DNA of 64,000 nt from Microplitis mediator (GCF_029852145.1 NC_079979.1:12440642-12504641), one strand, 5' to 3'. Shown: positions 49,831-61,131, counted from the stretch's first letter. Notes: generated from the sequence alone by a model not told the origin. Numbers and translations are program-made.

Positions 49831-50689
49831 AACTTCCCACGCGGTGGCTTCGTCGATTCCCCGCATCCAACTAAACACTAAAGATCTAATTTCGAATGCC
49901 TCGAAACCCCGGTTTTATTTTCCTTTCTTCTTGCCCTCCTTCCCCCCACTCACTCCCTCACTGTGCCGCTTTTCTCCCATTCTCTTTCATTATTTCTTTC
50001 ATTCGGTTACTACCGCAATATATATATACGTATACATTTTTTACTTTTTTTAATGTATCCAGAAAAAACAAAGCCCCAGAAGATGCTTTTCAGCACAAGG
50101 TTCAATAATAATCCATCTCCATCCTATTTATTCTTTTCCGACTCACCGCAATATCACAGAAAATTTTTAAAATCAAAATGGAGCAAATGAAAAAATAATA
50201 CGTCAGCTTTTTTTTTTTTAGCTCAGCATAAGCATTCGATTTATATGAAAGAGCAGCAGCAATCCATTAAATATTTTTAGCTAGTTCACCTATCTAATCA
50301 ATTTGCATTAAATTTTGAAATAATTTTATCGGCTTTCGTTGCCCGGGTCGACAGGTCACTTAAATGTGGAATCAATCTACACATATATGTATTAATAATA
50401 AGCTACTCTGTCTATCATTAAACTCTCACATTATAATCAGAAAATTATTTTAGATTATTGCTGTTGTATTGACTTGCGTTGGTATTGATGATGATATATG
50501 ACGAGCCTCTATTCAATCGATACCTAATGTGCATACTTGTTAATACCAAACTTGGATACTGCATGACTTACACGTTAATGAAACTTTGGATCGCTAAATG
50601 TTAGCATTACGTGCGAGTTGGTAATAAGCTCGTTTCTTAACTCTTACAACTCTTAATAACCAAATAAAACTTTTATATATTATTATTTT

Positions 50690-52083
50690 TAGTCTGCAAT
50701 AAATTTTCGGAGTGAACGTGGATTAAATCTGGAGTGAATGTGAAGAGGGTGACTAATTTTTTATTTAATCTTCGCGAAATGAAATTTACTTTGGTTCGGA
50801 GTGAAATTCACCCCTAAAGGGAGTTTATTTTGAAATTAATTCCGATTCGGAGTGAATGTGGATTGTAATGAAATCCAGGTTGCTCCAAAATCACTTCGAT
50901 AAAAGAAACAAACTCCCTATTTAGTTCGTATGCGGAATGATTTTTCTTACTCCGAAACTCTGAGTGCCGGAGTAAATTTGAATTTAAATAAAATCAGTAA
51001 TTACTCCGAAATTATTCCTAATTTTCCAGTATATTATTATTACAATGGAAAAAATTTTCGGAGTGAACGCGGATTAAATCCAGAGTGAATGGGAAGCGAG
51101 TGACTATTTATTTATTTAATCTTCGCGAAGTGAAATTTACTTCGAAGGGGAGTTTATTTTAATATTTAAACTCCGGGAAGTCTACGGTTTCCGTGGCGCC
51201 ACCAAATGATCGCGAATTCTTGTAGAACTCGACGAAATAAGACTTTTTTTCGAATAGCTATAACTCCTTCAGAAATGGAGTAATTCAGACGTTTTTTTTA
51301 TCAAAATTTTCATCTTTAAACACACTTTCCGGAAAAAAATACCAAAAATTGAAGATATTAAAATCTATGAAATATTTCCCTTTTTTGAAAAAATCGCATT
51401 TTTCCCGAAATCCATTTTTCTCAAAAACTAAGTGAGATATTGAAAAATTTTGTTCTTTAAGATAGTCTTATTTCGTCGAGTTCTACAAGAATTTGTGGTC
51501 ATTTAGCAGCGCCACGGAAACCGTAGAATCCCCTAAACTCCGGTCCGGAGTAAAATTCACTCCGAAAAGGAGTTTATTTTAAGAATAAATTTCTGATTCG
51601 GAGTGAATTCAGATTTAAATAAAATCCAGATCACTCCGAAATCACTCCGCGAAAAAAATAAACTCCTTAATTAGTTCGTATGCGAAGTAATTTTTTTCTA
51701 CTCCGGATTTCCGAGTGACGGAGTGAATTTGAATTTAAATAAAATCTGTACACTGTAAAAAAATTAGCGGAATGAATATGGAGCGGATGATTGTTTATTT
51801 ATTTAATTCTCTCGGCGTGAAATTCACTCTGAAGGGGAGTTTAATTAAATATTTAAACTCCGGTTTGGAGCGAAATTAACTTCTAAGAAGTGTTTATTTA
51901 AATATTTAAACTCCAAATCGGAGTGAATGCAGATTGAACTAAAATCCAGATCACTCAGCTAAAAAATCAAACTCCCCATTTACTCCTTATGCGGAGTGAT
52001 TTTTTCTCAAACTCTGGAACTCCGAGTGACGGAGTGAATTCGGATTTTATTTGAATCCGAATTCACTCCCAATTTTTTGCAGT
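50690..52083. mobile_element. Three tandem GGAGTGAA-family elements
   Basis: Copies begin at about 50692 (GCAATAAATTTTCGGAGTGA), 51049 (TGGAAAAAATTTTCGGAGTG) and 51757 (ACTGTAAAAAAATTAGCGGA), and end near 51036, 51750 and 52083 (CCCAATTTTTTGCAGT). Each holds many direct and inverted GGAGTGAATT / AATTCACTCC words with TTTAAATAAAATCC. The middle copy is interrupted by another MITE. Confidence 0.75.
51183..51534. mobile_element. MITE with CTACGGTTTCCGTGGCGCCA ends, nested
   Basis: About 60 bp of each end are inverted copies, CTACGGTTTCCGTGGCGCCA to GAACTCGACGAAATAAGACT and the mirror ending GCCACGGAAACCGTAG. It interrupts the middle GGAGTGAA element. About 352 bp, no ORF. Confidence 0.85.
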
Positions 52084-52840
52084 TTATTATTAATATTATT
52101 AATGTCTACATATTACGCGATATTACTTTAATTTAAACCTTTTATAAATTCAACGGGTTAATATTAAAAAATAATCAATAAATTTTTTTTCCTCAACACA
52201 ATTACCGACAAGTCAAATTAAATTAAATACTAATGAAGATTTGAATAATAAAATGTACGTCCCGTCATTCTGAGCGGATAAATTTGTAGACAATAATGCA
52301 GACGACGTTTGTAGCCAAAGATAATTGACGGTTTATATAAATAAAAAATGAAATTTCCTGAAGCATATCAGCCTCCAAATTTAACGACTACATTGTTCTG
52401 CGGATCAATGACCTTTGCGCAAATATATATTATATATATTTAACTTTCTAATCACAGGTGCTTTGCATGTGTCTAATTAACATCATCCGTGCTGATGATA
52501 GCTAATTTTAATTTATTTTTCGACAAAACTAACAGTACTATTGTCGCTGTAACACAAAAAATATTCGGGGCGTGGTGTGACCTTTAGACTATAAAGGTCA
52601 CGCACCTGACAACACGTAAAAACACTGCACTAGGACAAAATACATTCATACATACACACATATATATCCAGTAAACGCTACCGGAATATCATTGACTGCC
52701 ACAATGAATGAAAGTTGGTCACCTATTATATAAATTCCCCGTAAATAATTAATTACTTACTATGATTATTATTTAAAATTGTTAAGGATGGGTCAGGTTG
52801 GTGATACAACAGATGACTAATCATTAAATAATTGTTACAG

Positions 52841-53180
52841 GCCTACCCAAAATTACATAAACATCAAGAGCAGCAGTCCAGTGTCACCCCGAACAGTAGG
52901 CGTTGGTGGTTACGGAGGCCAGGGTACTACAAATACGCCGTCGTCTGGAGTGACTGTGGGTCCACCGGGTAGCGGAAGTGTTTCTGGTGTAACAGGAGTA
53001 GTCACCGGTTCTGCCGGCAGTAATTACGTCACCGTGCCAGTGCCCAATACACTTCGATATGTCCACCCTTATCCACCACCACCACCGCCACCGGCACCGT
53101 CCGCTCCCGTCAATCAAACGCCACCTCCACCGGGAGCTGCGGCCTACACCAGAGATCCCTACAGAAATACGACACCCAAC
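52841..53180 (+). CDS. Smr: Smrter coding exon 2
   Basis: A TTGTTACAG acceptor opens 340 nt that complete an arginine codon and run in frame to ACCCAAC/GTATGT, giving residues 79-192. The start reads P-T-Q-N-Y-I-N-I-K-S-S-S-P-V-S-P-R. A long Gly/Ser/Thr/Val section follows, then a Y-P-P-P-P-P-P-P-A-P run near residues 152-160. Low complexity suggests an intrinsically disordered region upstream of the conserved core. Ends in phase 0. Confidence 0.85.
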
Positions 53181-53493
53181 GTATGTATAAATTTACTGGC
53201 CAGCCCATTATCCACCACCGCTAATGATGTTATTAAATGATACCTGAATTTACTTTTAATCACTTGAATTTATTTTTTATAAATTATTTATAAACTTTAA
53301 ATGTTGATTAATTGAAATTTATTTTAAAATACTGTCTGGGAGATAAATAAATCAATATCGTTTATTCTTCATGTCATTATTAATCAAATTTAATGGTAAC
53401 TCTATGTTAATTTTTGTGCCATTAAATTGTAATGCTCGTAATTATTAATCGAATATTTTATTTTGTCGTTAACGAGAAAAGAAAAAAATTTTA

Positions 53494-53675
53494 ATGACAC
53501 TAAAGTTGGCGGACAACAGACAATTTCTAAAATTTTTTAAACAAAAAAATTAAAAAATGGGATTGTAGAAAATTCTAAAATCAGTACATGCATTTTTTTT
53601 ATTATATCAATTTAATTGTTTAATTTTTTTATATGTAATTCAAAAATTGTCTTGTCTGCTACATTTACACTCATA
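53494..53675. mobile_element. MITE with one end of each common family
   Basis: ATGACACTAAAGTTGGCGGA at the left is of the ACTGAAGTTAGC type, while TTGTCTGCTACATTTACACT at the right is of the TGTAGCAGAC type, similar to 26179-26390. Confidence 0.5.
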
Positions 53676-54387
53676 AAATTTTATTTACTTTCTTAAAAAT
53701 TTTGTTACTTCATGTTAAATAATAATATATTCCAGATAGTAATTAAAATACTTGAGGTTTTTATATTTATATTTTTATTTCTTGTTTTTAAATTAAGGGG
53801 AATGTACTTGAATGACCGCGAGACGTATAAAAAAATTTAAATCGTTGCGACAATTGTGCGTAAGACCAAGTTACTGTTAATAGACACAGACATAACTTTG
53901 GATAAAAAAAAGTGGGAATAACATTTGCGTGGGTGGTTGACTACAAGTGAAAGTTGTATTTTCTTGTGTGGCTATCCATCCTATCCCTCATATAATGTAC
54001 ACTCAACTCGCTCCACTTGGTCACATTGTTGTTGTGGCTTCCTCTCCCCTCCATTGATCGTGCTAGCGGTTTTGGAATCGCGCAAACTCTTACTCTTCAG
54101 GAATCCACATCGATGCATCCAACTTTATTTTATATCCGAAAATAAAATTTAAAAAAATATAAATCCGGTTAAACATGTTTTTTATCAAGACAATTTACAT
54201 CTTATCCCGTTATGTCTTGAGTTACTAAATATATAGATCGTAGATTTTGCTAGAGGAAAAAAGTTTAAATTAAAGGACGAAGGGACATCTAATTGATGGT
54301 ATTTTGCCTCGAGTTTTAAAAATAATTTTTGCCATTCCTTTTGGTCCCGGTCTCCTGCGTCCTATTACAGTCCAAGAGTAGTTAAAA

Positions 54388-54391
54388 AAAA

Positions 54392-54431
<40 letters not shown>

Positions 54432-54434
54432 TAA
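54388..54434. repeat. Poly-A followed by (AT)n
   Basis: About 22 A then about 12 AT units, next to the following element. Confidence 0.9.
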
Positions 54435-54444
54435 TATGAAGACT

Positions 54445-55310
54445 AGGGTGACCCAAAAAAATCGATTTTTTTTTGTTTTCGAGTCTCATATGAAAATTTG
54501 TTGATTTAAAATATTTTCAAAACCCTCAGGAAATTCTCGATAAAAAATTTTTAAGAGGTCGCTCACAAATTTTGAAAATTCCGAAATGAATTCGGATTTT
54601 TTTTCTAATTTTTTTCTTACGGCAGCAATAGTTTATATTTGTAAAATAATGAATATGCTGAAAATTTTAGCCCGAAATTTAAATAATTAAACGTCGCTCA
54701 AGAATTTTGAATGTTTCGAGTGCTGTCTTTTGGACGTTTTCGAGCGACCCTTTAATATTAATATTAAAGCATCTCAATTTTTTCACCATCAATTTATATC
54801 ACAACGAATAAAAATAGAACCCGAGACAGAAAAAATTAGTTATTTACATACTTTTTATTTTTTTATTCAATTTTTAGGTTTTTTTTGTTATTCAAATCTT
54901 ACCCAATTTTATTGTTTAAGACTGTCCAGTATATTTTCGGTTATGCAAAAGTTGTATTTTAGTGAAATCATAATAATTGAGTTATAAAAAAATACAAAAA
55001 TTATTTTAAAGTATTCGCTACTTATGAGTTAATATTCAAAATTCTTGAGCGGCGTTTAAAAATCTATATTTTGAGCTAAAATTTTCAGCATGGCATTGAT
55101 TTTACATATAGAAAATATTTCTGCCGAGAAAGAAAAAATTAAAAAAAAAATTCCGAATTTCAATCATTTTTGGAATTTCCGAATTTCTCCAGCGACCCCT
55201 TAAATTGTTTATCGAGCTGATTATTGGAGAGGGTTCTTAAAACATGTGAAACGAACAAATTTTCAGATGAGACTCGAAAACAAAAAAAATCAGGTTTTTT
55301 GGGTCCCCCT
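54445..55310. mobile_element. AGGGTGACCC element in Smrter intron 3
   Basis: AGGGTGACCCAAAAAAATCG on the left is mirrored by CAGGTTTTTTGGGTCCCCCT on the right; arms continue through GTTTTCGAGTCTCATATGAA and TTCAGATGAGACTCGAAAAC. About 866 bp. An 85-codon frame inside is not convincing. Confidence 0.8.
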
Positions 55311-55729
55311 AATGAAGACCTATCGCGTGATTAACGAAATTCCAGTTCGCAATTCACACGAAAGTAACGTTCAATTATGTACGATTATCATTATTGTACT
55401 TGTCTTTCAAAGCGAATTCTGCTATTGAAAAAATAAACTAAAAAAAAATAAATAAATATCCAACGATATAATTTGACGGTCGCGTGATAAAGACAAGTTG
55501 AGAATATAGTCTGGTATGTCTTGTTTTGCCGATTATTACTACCGTTTGATCGTTATTCGCGACTCCTCCTGCTCGTTGTTCCCCAGATGTCTGATTAAAA
55601 TAATGCAGCGTCGAAAAAAGTACAAAAAAACTTTAAGCATTAAAAAAAATATATATATTTCCAGTTAGTAATAAAATAACAGACAGCAGAAGTAATTTGA
55701 GAATAATGTATTTTTTTATTTGTCTGTAG

Positions 55730-56143
55730 GTATCTGAGAGGGTGGCAATAAGCGTGAGCAGCAGTCCAGTGTCCCAGGTTGGGGTAGGGGGTGTCGGTGT
55801 CGGAGGGAATGAGTACGCCCTCAACAGTCGGGGTGATCGCCCACGAATATCTCTGCTTCCACCTGCCTCGGGGAATCCAACTACTCAGCTGACTCCTGGT
55901 CCCGAGTATATGATCAGTACGAGGAATAATAATCCACGGAATTTGATGCCCATGCAGCAATCAGCTGACCAGTACACCAACAAAGCTGTCGAAATGGCGT
56001 CACTCCAAGATGCTCCACCTTTTAAAAAAATACGTCTAGGACAGCCGCAGTCTCAGCTTATGTGTCAGACTATTCCATCAGCTGAAACTTGCATAAAACA
56101 AGATCATATTCAGCTTCCTCAGCCACTTAGGATAGATACTCGG
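55730..56143 (+). CDS. Smr: Smrter coding exon 3
   Basis: TTGTCTGTAG acceptor, 414 nt, ending GATACTCGG/GTGGGT, both phase 0, residues 193-330. It starts V-S-E-R-V-A-I-S-V-S-S-S-P-V-S-Q, then a Gly/Val run. Near the middle it has A-P-P-F-K-K-I-R-L-G-Q, which occupies the place of the K-R-P-R-L motif found before the coiled coil in vertebrate NCoR1. Other parts are Gln/Pro/Ser-rich. Confidence 0.88.
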
Positions 56144-56198
56144 GTGGGTTTACGTCTATTCTAATTATAATCAATATAATTTCTTATTAATTATTCAT

Positions 56199-56859
56199 GT
56201 ACCTGAAGATCCGAACATTTTTCGCGCGATGAAAAAAATAATTTAAAGTAAAATTCTACTGAATGACTGAATTTCTGAAATGTTTCACATATAGATATTG
56301 GAATGTCAGTCGAAAATTTTAGACTACCTCCCACTTCCGGAATTAGCTCCTAAGCAGTCGAATTACATAAATTTTTATGATCCTGAAGTTAGCAGACAAT
56401 TAACAATTTTCGAATTTTTTTTTCAACAAATGAATTACAAAAAAAAAAAAATACTAAAACTATGCACTTGTAGAAAATTAAAATAATTAATGCACCTGAA
56501 TATCGGAACGTTTTTCACTCAACGAAAATGAAAAAAATTTATGTAATTTTACTGGTTAAAAGTAACTTAAGAGGTAATTGGGGCCGGTTGCAATTTACGG
56601 TTGACATACTAGTACTTATACAAAACATTTCCAAAATCTAGATCCAGTAGATTCTTTACTTTTCATTTTGTTTTTTTTTTATTTTCGTTCCCCGAAAACG
56701 TTCCAATCTTCAGATACATAATAACTATGGGTGCAATTTTTGAATTTTTTTTTTCAAATTTATCGTTTTTTAAAATCCAAAAATTATTAGACGTTGGCTA
56801 ATTTCAGTATCCAATTTTTTAATTTTCGTTGCGCGAAAATCGTTTCGATCTTCAGGTTC
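56199..56859. mobile_element. ACCTGAAGAT element with two nested insertions
   Basis: ACCTGAAGATCCGAACATTT at the left is mirrored by GCGCGAAAATCGTTTCGATC...TTCAGGT at the right. Inside it 56378-56812 is an ACTGAAGTTAGC MITE (ATGATCCTGAAGTTAGCAGA to TTGGCTAATTTCAGTATCC). Inside that, 56492-56719 is another ACCTGAA element (GCACCTGAATATCGGAACGT to ACGTTCCAATCTTCAGAT). Confidence 0.75.
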
Positions 56860-57173
56860 ATATTCAAATGAAAATTTTTTTTTTAAATTTTATTTGAGAT
56901 TTTTTTGAAATTGAGATTATTTACGCTAGATAAAATTTTTTGAATTTTATACTCCGACTGCTGAGCAAATGGCAGTCGGTATTTCAGTTTAATTTCAACC
57001 CTCGCTTATCGGTTCTCGACTAGACCAACCCTTATTGAGTTCTGTTTTATCAACATAATGATACTGGTGATTTGCTGGTGATAACATTCTGTTAATCATT
57101 AGCCGATACATTACTTAACTCGTTATATTTTTTATTTACAATTAATATATGATAATATTATTGCCCAATGCAG

Positions 57174-57473
57174 CCTTCGGCAGGTGCGTATACTCCACAA
57201 ACGGAAGCAATATCACCAACGTTACCAGAGCCAAGTAATCAAGAAGATGTTCAGTTTCGAAGTACCAAGGACGATTTGCTTCAGCAGATAGCTAAAGTTG
57301 ATCGTGAAATAGCTAAAAGAGAAAGTCAAATTTTGATGCTGAGGAAAAAATTAAAAGAACTCGAAGAAGCTGCAAACAAACCCTTGGATACCAGTGGTCT
57401 CAAACGACCAGTTGAAGAACAGTTGCAACCAAAACACCAGTCATTGGCCCAAAAAATTTATGCTGAAAATAGG
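57174..57473 (+). CDS. Smr: Smrter coding exon 4: conserved coiled coil
   Basis: ATTGCCCAATGCAG acceptor, 300 nt, ending AATAGG/GTAAAT, residues 331-430 in phase 0. Residues about 362-398 read K-D-D-L-L-Q-Q-I-A-K-V-D-R-E-I-A-K-R-E-S and onwards, matching the SKEELIQSMDRVDREIAKVE-type coiled coil of SMRT/NCoR. In vertebrates this region, repression domain 1, contacts TBL1 and GPS2. The exon ends in K-H-Q-S-L-A-Q-K-I-Y-A-E-N-R, corresponding to KHRSIVQIIYDENR. This fixes the gene's identity. Confidence 0.96.
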
Positions 57474-57543
57474 GTAAATTTAATTTTTTTTAAATAATTT
57501 AAAATTATTAAATTACCGTTAAATATTTTTAAAATTATTTTAG

Positions 57544-57963
57544 AAAAAGGCGGAAGAGGCGCATCGACTGTTAGATAAATTAGGACCTGAAGTAAGGCTG
57601 CCACTTTACAATCAGCCGTCTGATACTAAAATTTATCAGGAAAATAAAACGAAGCACCAATCGTGTATGAAAGCACGATTGGTCGCGATGTTACGAAAAG
57701 AACACTGCGAGCGTGCAGCTCTTCAACGTCAGCAGTCACAGACTTATGCCGTTCTCGTTCAAGAATGGCATCGCAAGATCGACAGAATAGAGGGCACACA
57801 GAAAAAAAAATCAAGGGACACTAAAAATCGTGAGTTTTTCGAAAAGGTATTTCCTGAACTGCGTAAACAGAGAGAAGACAAAGAAAGGTTCAACAGGGTT
57901 GGCGCGCGCATTAAAAGCGAAGCCGATCTTGAAGAAATAATGGACGGTCTTCAGGAGCAAGAG
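57544..57963 (+). CDS. Smr: Smrter coding exon 5: basic region after the coiled coil
   Basis: ATTTTAG acceptor, 420 nt, ending CAAGAG/GTATAT, residues 431-570. It reads K-K-A-E-E-A-H-R-L-L and P-L-Y-N-Q-P-S-D-T-K-I-Y, essentially the KKAEEAHKIFEGLGPKVELPLYNQPSDTK block of NCoR1. It continues to F-P-E-L-R-K-Q-R-E-D-K-E-R-F, corresponding to FPEIRKQREQQERF, and ends in I-M-D-G-L-Q-E-Q-E. The intron before it is only 70 nt. Confidence 0.97.
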
Positions 57964-59036
57964 GTATATCATCATTATTATTACATCTTTTTTTTTTAAT
58001 TGTCAACTCTAACAGTCGAAATAAAAATATTTTTTAAAAACAAATTTAACGAGGGGAAGAAATAATCACCGATTGATACGAATTGGAGTTTAATGAGCGA
58101 GGCAAAAAAAAAAATAAAGTAAAGATATTTCTATCTCAAGGTGATTAATTGGGAGAAGTGAAGAGAAAGAGGCACGTTACTGAACTTCTACGCGATAATG
58201 TCGTCAATGTGTATCTTCTATCCTATTTATCCTGATCCCTGGTACTATTTTATTCCTCTATATTTTTTATCCTACTAACAATTCGCTTTAATACTATCAA
58301 ATATTTTTACTACTTACATCTAACACTATAATTACTGGCTTAACTCGTTTAAATAATTCCTGCTTTTTATTATTACTATTATTATTATTATTGCTTGTAC
58401 AAATATTTTCGTGTAAGCAATAGCTTGTTAACAAAATAAAAATGGCTTTTAATTAACTCAGCTTAATACTTTATATAAATTTAAAATATTAAATAATTAA
58501 TCCACCGTGTGAAGTTTTGTTGCTTACTAAACACAAAGTATATTTTTGTAAACTTTTAAATGCAAAAGCTTTTATTGGTTAAATACTTGTTGCTAGTTAA
58601 CTGCAATTAGTTAAAAATTAATGAAATAAAAGTTATTAAATGAAAAAAAGTAACAATAATTATTTGACTCCGGACAAAATGAAAGTTTTTTGTCCACTGG
58701 TCTTCTACTAGTCGATGGATCAGACACAAGATAACTGCACAGCTGGATTGTCTCATGGAGTTGGAAATTATTCATGAATGGATTCATAAATGGATTTTAA
58801 TTTTATAAATAATATTGCATTTTATTAATAATTAATTAATAATTAATAATAATAATAGTAATATTAAAAGTCAGTGCAACTTTCAGTAGTTTCTCTAGTT
58901 ATTTAAAACCAAAGTATCGCGATTTTATTTATTTTTCTCTTAGTTGACTATATAGATTATTATTTAGTTCTGTTGACAATTATTCTAACTTACGGATGCT
59001 TCATGGAAGATTCTTTACCTATTACTGATTTCCCAG
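57964..59036 (+). other. Smr: Smrter intron 6
   Basis: Bounded by GTATAT and GATTTCCCAG. AT-rich, no bounded element recognised. Confidence 0.7.
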
Positions 59037-59081
59037 GAAGAAGTATCAGCCGAGTTTAAAAATGCCATTATTGCCCGTCAG
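59037..59081 (+). CDS. Smr: Smrter coding microexon 6 (45 nt)
   Basis: GATTTCCCAG acceptor and GTTAGT donor bound exactly 15 codons, reading E-E-V-S-A-E-F-K-N-A-I-I-A-R-Q, phase 0 on both sides. It lies between the D-G-L-x-E-Q-E block and the M-E-x-K-K-M-R-S block, which are adjacent in vertebrate NCoR. It can be included or skipped without changing frame, so it is probably an alternative microexon just before the deacetylase-activating domain. Confidence 0.6.
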
Positions 59082-59349
59082 GTTAGTAACGTGCTATTCT
59101 TCTTTTCACTAAAATATCATCTCTATATCTGTTATGGACAAAATATAACAGTCGTTATTATAAAAATATTTTATAAATAAATAATTAAATTTATTGTATT
59201 GTAATTTTTAATTATGGGAACCTCGAAATTGTATAAATCTTTAGATAAATCGATTATATATTTATACTTATAAGGGGCATCATTTAACACCATTATTAAC
59301 AACGATAAGCAATTATTACTAATGTTTGCTCGAAAATGGGTACTTGCAG

Positions 59350-59706
59350 ATGGAGGATAAGAAGATGCGTTCGTATGCAGTGATACCGCCGTTGTTGCTG
59401 GACAAGAAGCAACGGAGAATAGCATTTCAAAACCGTAATGGGCTGCTTCAACCGGAAGAGCTTGAGGCACTTCACAGCGAACGGAAGCTCATAAATGTAT
59501 GGAGTCCTGAAGAGCATGAGCTTTTCAAAGAAAAATATCTTCAACATCCAAAGAATTTTGGAATGATAGCTCAATCTCTTGAGCATAAATCTGTTTCTGA
59601 CTGTGTGCATCATTACTACCTCACTAAAAAAGCGGAAAATTATAAACAATTGTTGCGTAAATCACGACAACGGACTCGTAGTTCGCGAAATAATCCTAAC
59701 AATAAG
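59350..59706 (+). CDS. Smr: Smrter coding exon 7: SANT1 / deacetylase-activation domain
   Basis: TACTTGCAG acceptor, 357 nt, ending AACAATAAG/GTACAG, residues 586-704 with the microexon. It begins M-E-D-K-K-M-R-S-Y-A-V-I-P-P-L-L-L-D, the DAD motif that wraps the HDAC3 class of deacetylases, then the first SANT helices at about 632-684 (N-V-W-S-P-E-E-H-E-L-F-K, H-P-K-N-F-G-M-I-A, S-D-C-V-H-H-Y-Y-L-T-K-K). In vertebrate SMRT this domain binds HDAC3 together with inositol phosphate. The Y-Y-L-T-K-K block is intact, so activation is expected to be functional. A basic tail R-K-S-R-Q-R-T-R-S-S-R follows. Confidence 0.97.
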
Positions 59707-60067
59707 GTACAGTATTAATAATTTTATATTTATTTATCCAGAAAAATGAATTTCTTGGTGCAAAAAATTTTTATTCGCCTACATGGAAAGAAATAGATGG
59801 TACTGGTTATTATTCTGCGCAATAATCGACGAAAAATATGGAGCAAATTACATTTTAATATGACTGATTGATATTAGAACAGGAGTAAGTCATTGCTTAG
59901 TCATTAACACGTACTATTACTTTTTAAACAGTAACCAGTGCGTGCTACACAGTAAATTAAACATATGACTGGTTACTGTTAGAATAGTCGTCGTTCATAG
60001 TTCAAGAATATATAAACCTTTCAACACAGCTCTTGTTGCTGTATAGAATCAGAGAGCTCACTATTTA

Positions 60068-60432
60068 CCCTGATAGCCACACTCTAAATATAATTGCTTA
60101 GCAAGTTCTGCATTGAAGCATCTACAGCTAACTTAATGACAAGTTTCTGGTAAGCCTCGGCTGGATAATACTTGCGTGCAAATTGATGCAAATCTACTGC
60201 CGTCATCTGAATGTAATTTGACAAAAAAACTAGCCGTCAATTTGAAGTGAAACTTTCAACCAACTTAACGTCATTCTCTGACAGTAACACTTGTAGTCAA
60301 ATTTTGAATTCAAGTTACAGACAATTTACTATCAACTTAAAGGAAGCTGCTTGCTCTCCAACACTTTCCTTTAAGTTGCCTTCAGAATACGACTGTAGCT
60401 TAGTTAACTTACGGTTCAGGTGGCTATCAGGG
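60068..60432. mobile_element. TA-target element inserted in the left arm
   Basis: CCCTGATAGCCAC at the left and GTGGCTATCAGGG at the right are exact inverted ends, flanked by TA on each side. The right arm shows the uninterrupted sequence (ACTATTTAGTGACAGG as reverse complement), with one TA at the junction. That establishes a 365-bp Tc1/mariner-like non-autonomous insertion. The 62-codon frame inside is not convincing. Confidence 0.9.
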
Positions 60433-60822
60433 TAGTGACAGGAACGGTTATTTATATCTCGTAGATTTTATTAACCTCCAGAACAGTACTCAGTCCTATT
60501 CTGACGTGAACTATTACTAAATTCATATGTGTCTTTACTATTCTTGACACTTCAGACACACATAAAGTTAATAACCGTTCATGAAAACTACGAGATCTAA
60601 GTAACCATTCCTGTCACTAAATAGTAAGCTCTCGGATTCTATACAGCAACAAGAGCTGTGTTGAGAGGTTTGTATACTCTTGAACTATGAATGACGACTA
60701 TTATAACAGTAACCAGTCATATGTTTCATGTACTGCACAGCATTGGTTATTATTTAAAAAGTAATAGTACGTGTTAAGCAATGACTTACTCCTGTTCTAA
60801 TATCAATCAGTCATATTAAAAT

Positions 60823-61131
60823 GTATGTATGTATCAGAAGTTGCAGTGTATAGCCTTTTTGGCCCTGTACACTTTTGCCTTTTATCTCGCAAACTGCTTA
60901 CTTCTTTCTTCTGCCTTCATTGTGCGGTTGAGACGAAGCTCTAGTGATCGATAAAATTCCCATTTTATCGATCACTAGATTTTCATCCTGCGTGTAACAT
61001 TCAGAGACCTCCGTTCGAGCCCGACGCGTGGCTAAGCGGTCACCAACAAAGTAGCAATCATGCTCGATGCTGTTTAACTTTGGTGATCGCCCGAGCCACA
61101 CGCGTGCTAACCGACTGCCTCTGCCGCCCTT
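60823..61131 (-). mobile_element. 5S rRNA-derived SINE inserted in the right arm
   Basis: Flanked by the 13-bp duplication GTCATATTAAAAT (60810-60822 and 61132-61144). On the minus strand the head is colinear with 5S rRNA from its start, with CGATCACCAAAGTTAAACAG at about position 44, CATCGAGC, and GTGACCGCTTAGCCACGCG, corresponding to the internal control region boxes of 5S. The body follows with a perfect hairpin CTAGTGATCGATAAAAT/ATTTTATCGATCACTAG, then a tail ending in tandem ATAC. This is the structure of a SINE3-type retroposon. Confidence 0.75.

Larger units (their letters stand above)
43580..52840 (+). other. Smr: Smrter intron 2 (9.3 kb)
   Basis: Bounded by GTAAAT and TTGTTACAG. It holds several MITEs, a (CGT)n run and a GC-rich block at 49390-49830. 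Short ORFs inside show no protein features I recognise. Confidence 0.8.

Noticed and set aside
50690..52083. Regularly repeated GGAGTGAA words resembling an array of repeats and spacers
   Set aside because: Repeats are irregularly spaced, in both orientations and within transposon copies in animal DNA, so not a CRISPR array.
60247..60435. 62-codon frame
   Set aside because: It falls inside the TA-target transposon and runs into its terminal repeat.
61020..61125. Possible functional 5S rRNA or tRNA gene on the minus strand
   Set aside because: The 5S similarity is partial and diverged, and it is part of a 309-bp retroposon with a target duplication, so it is a SINE head rather than a rRNA gene. 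A GGTTAGCACG word near the head resembles a tRNA A box but no cloverleaf follows.
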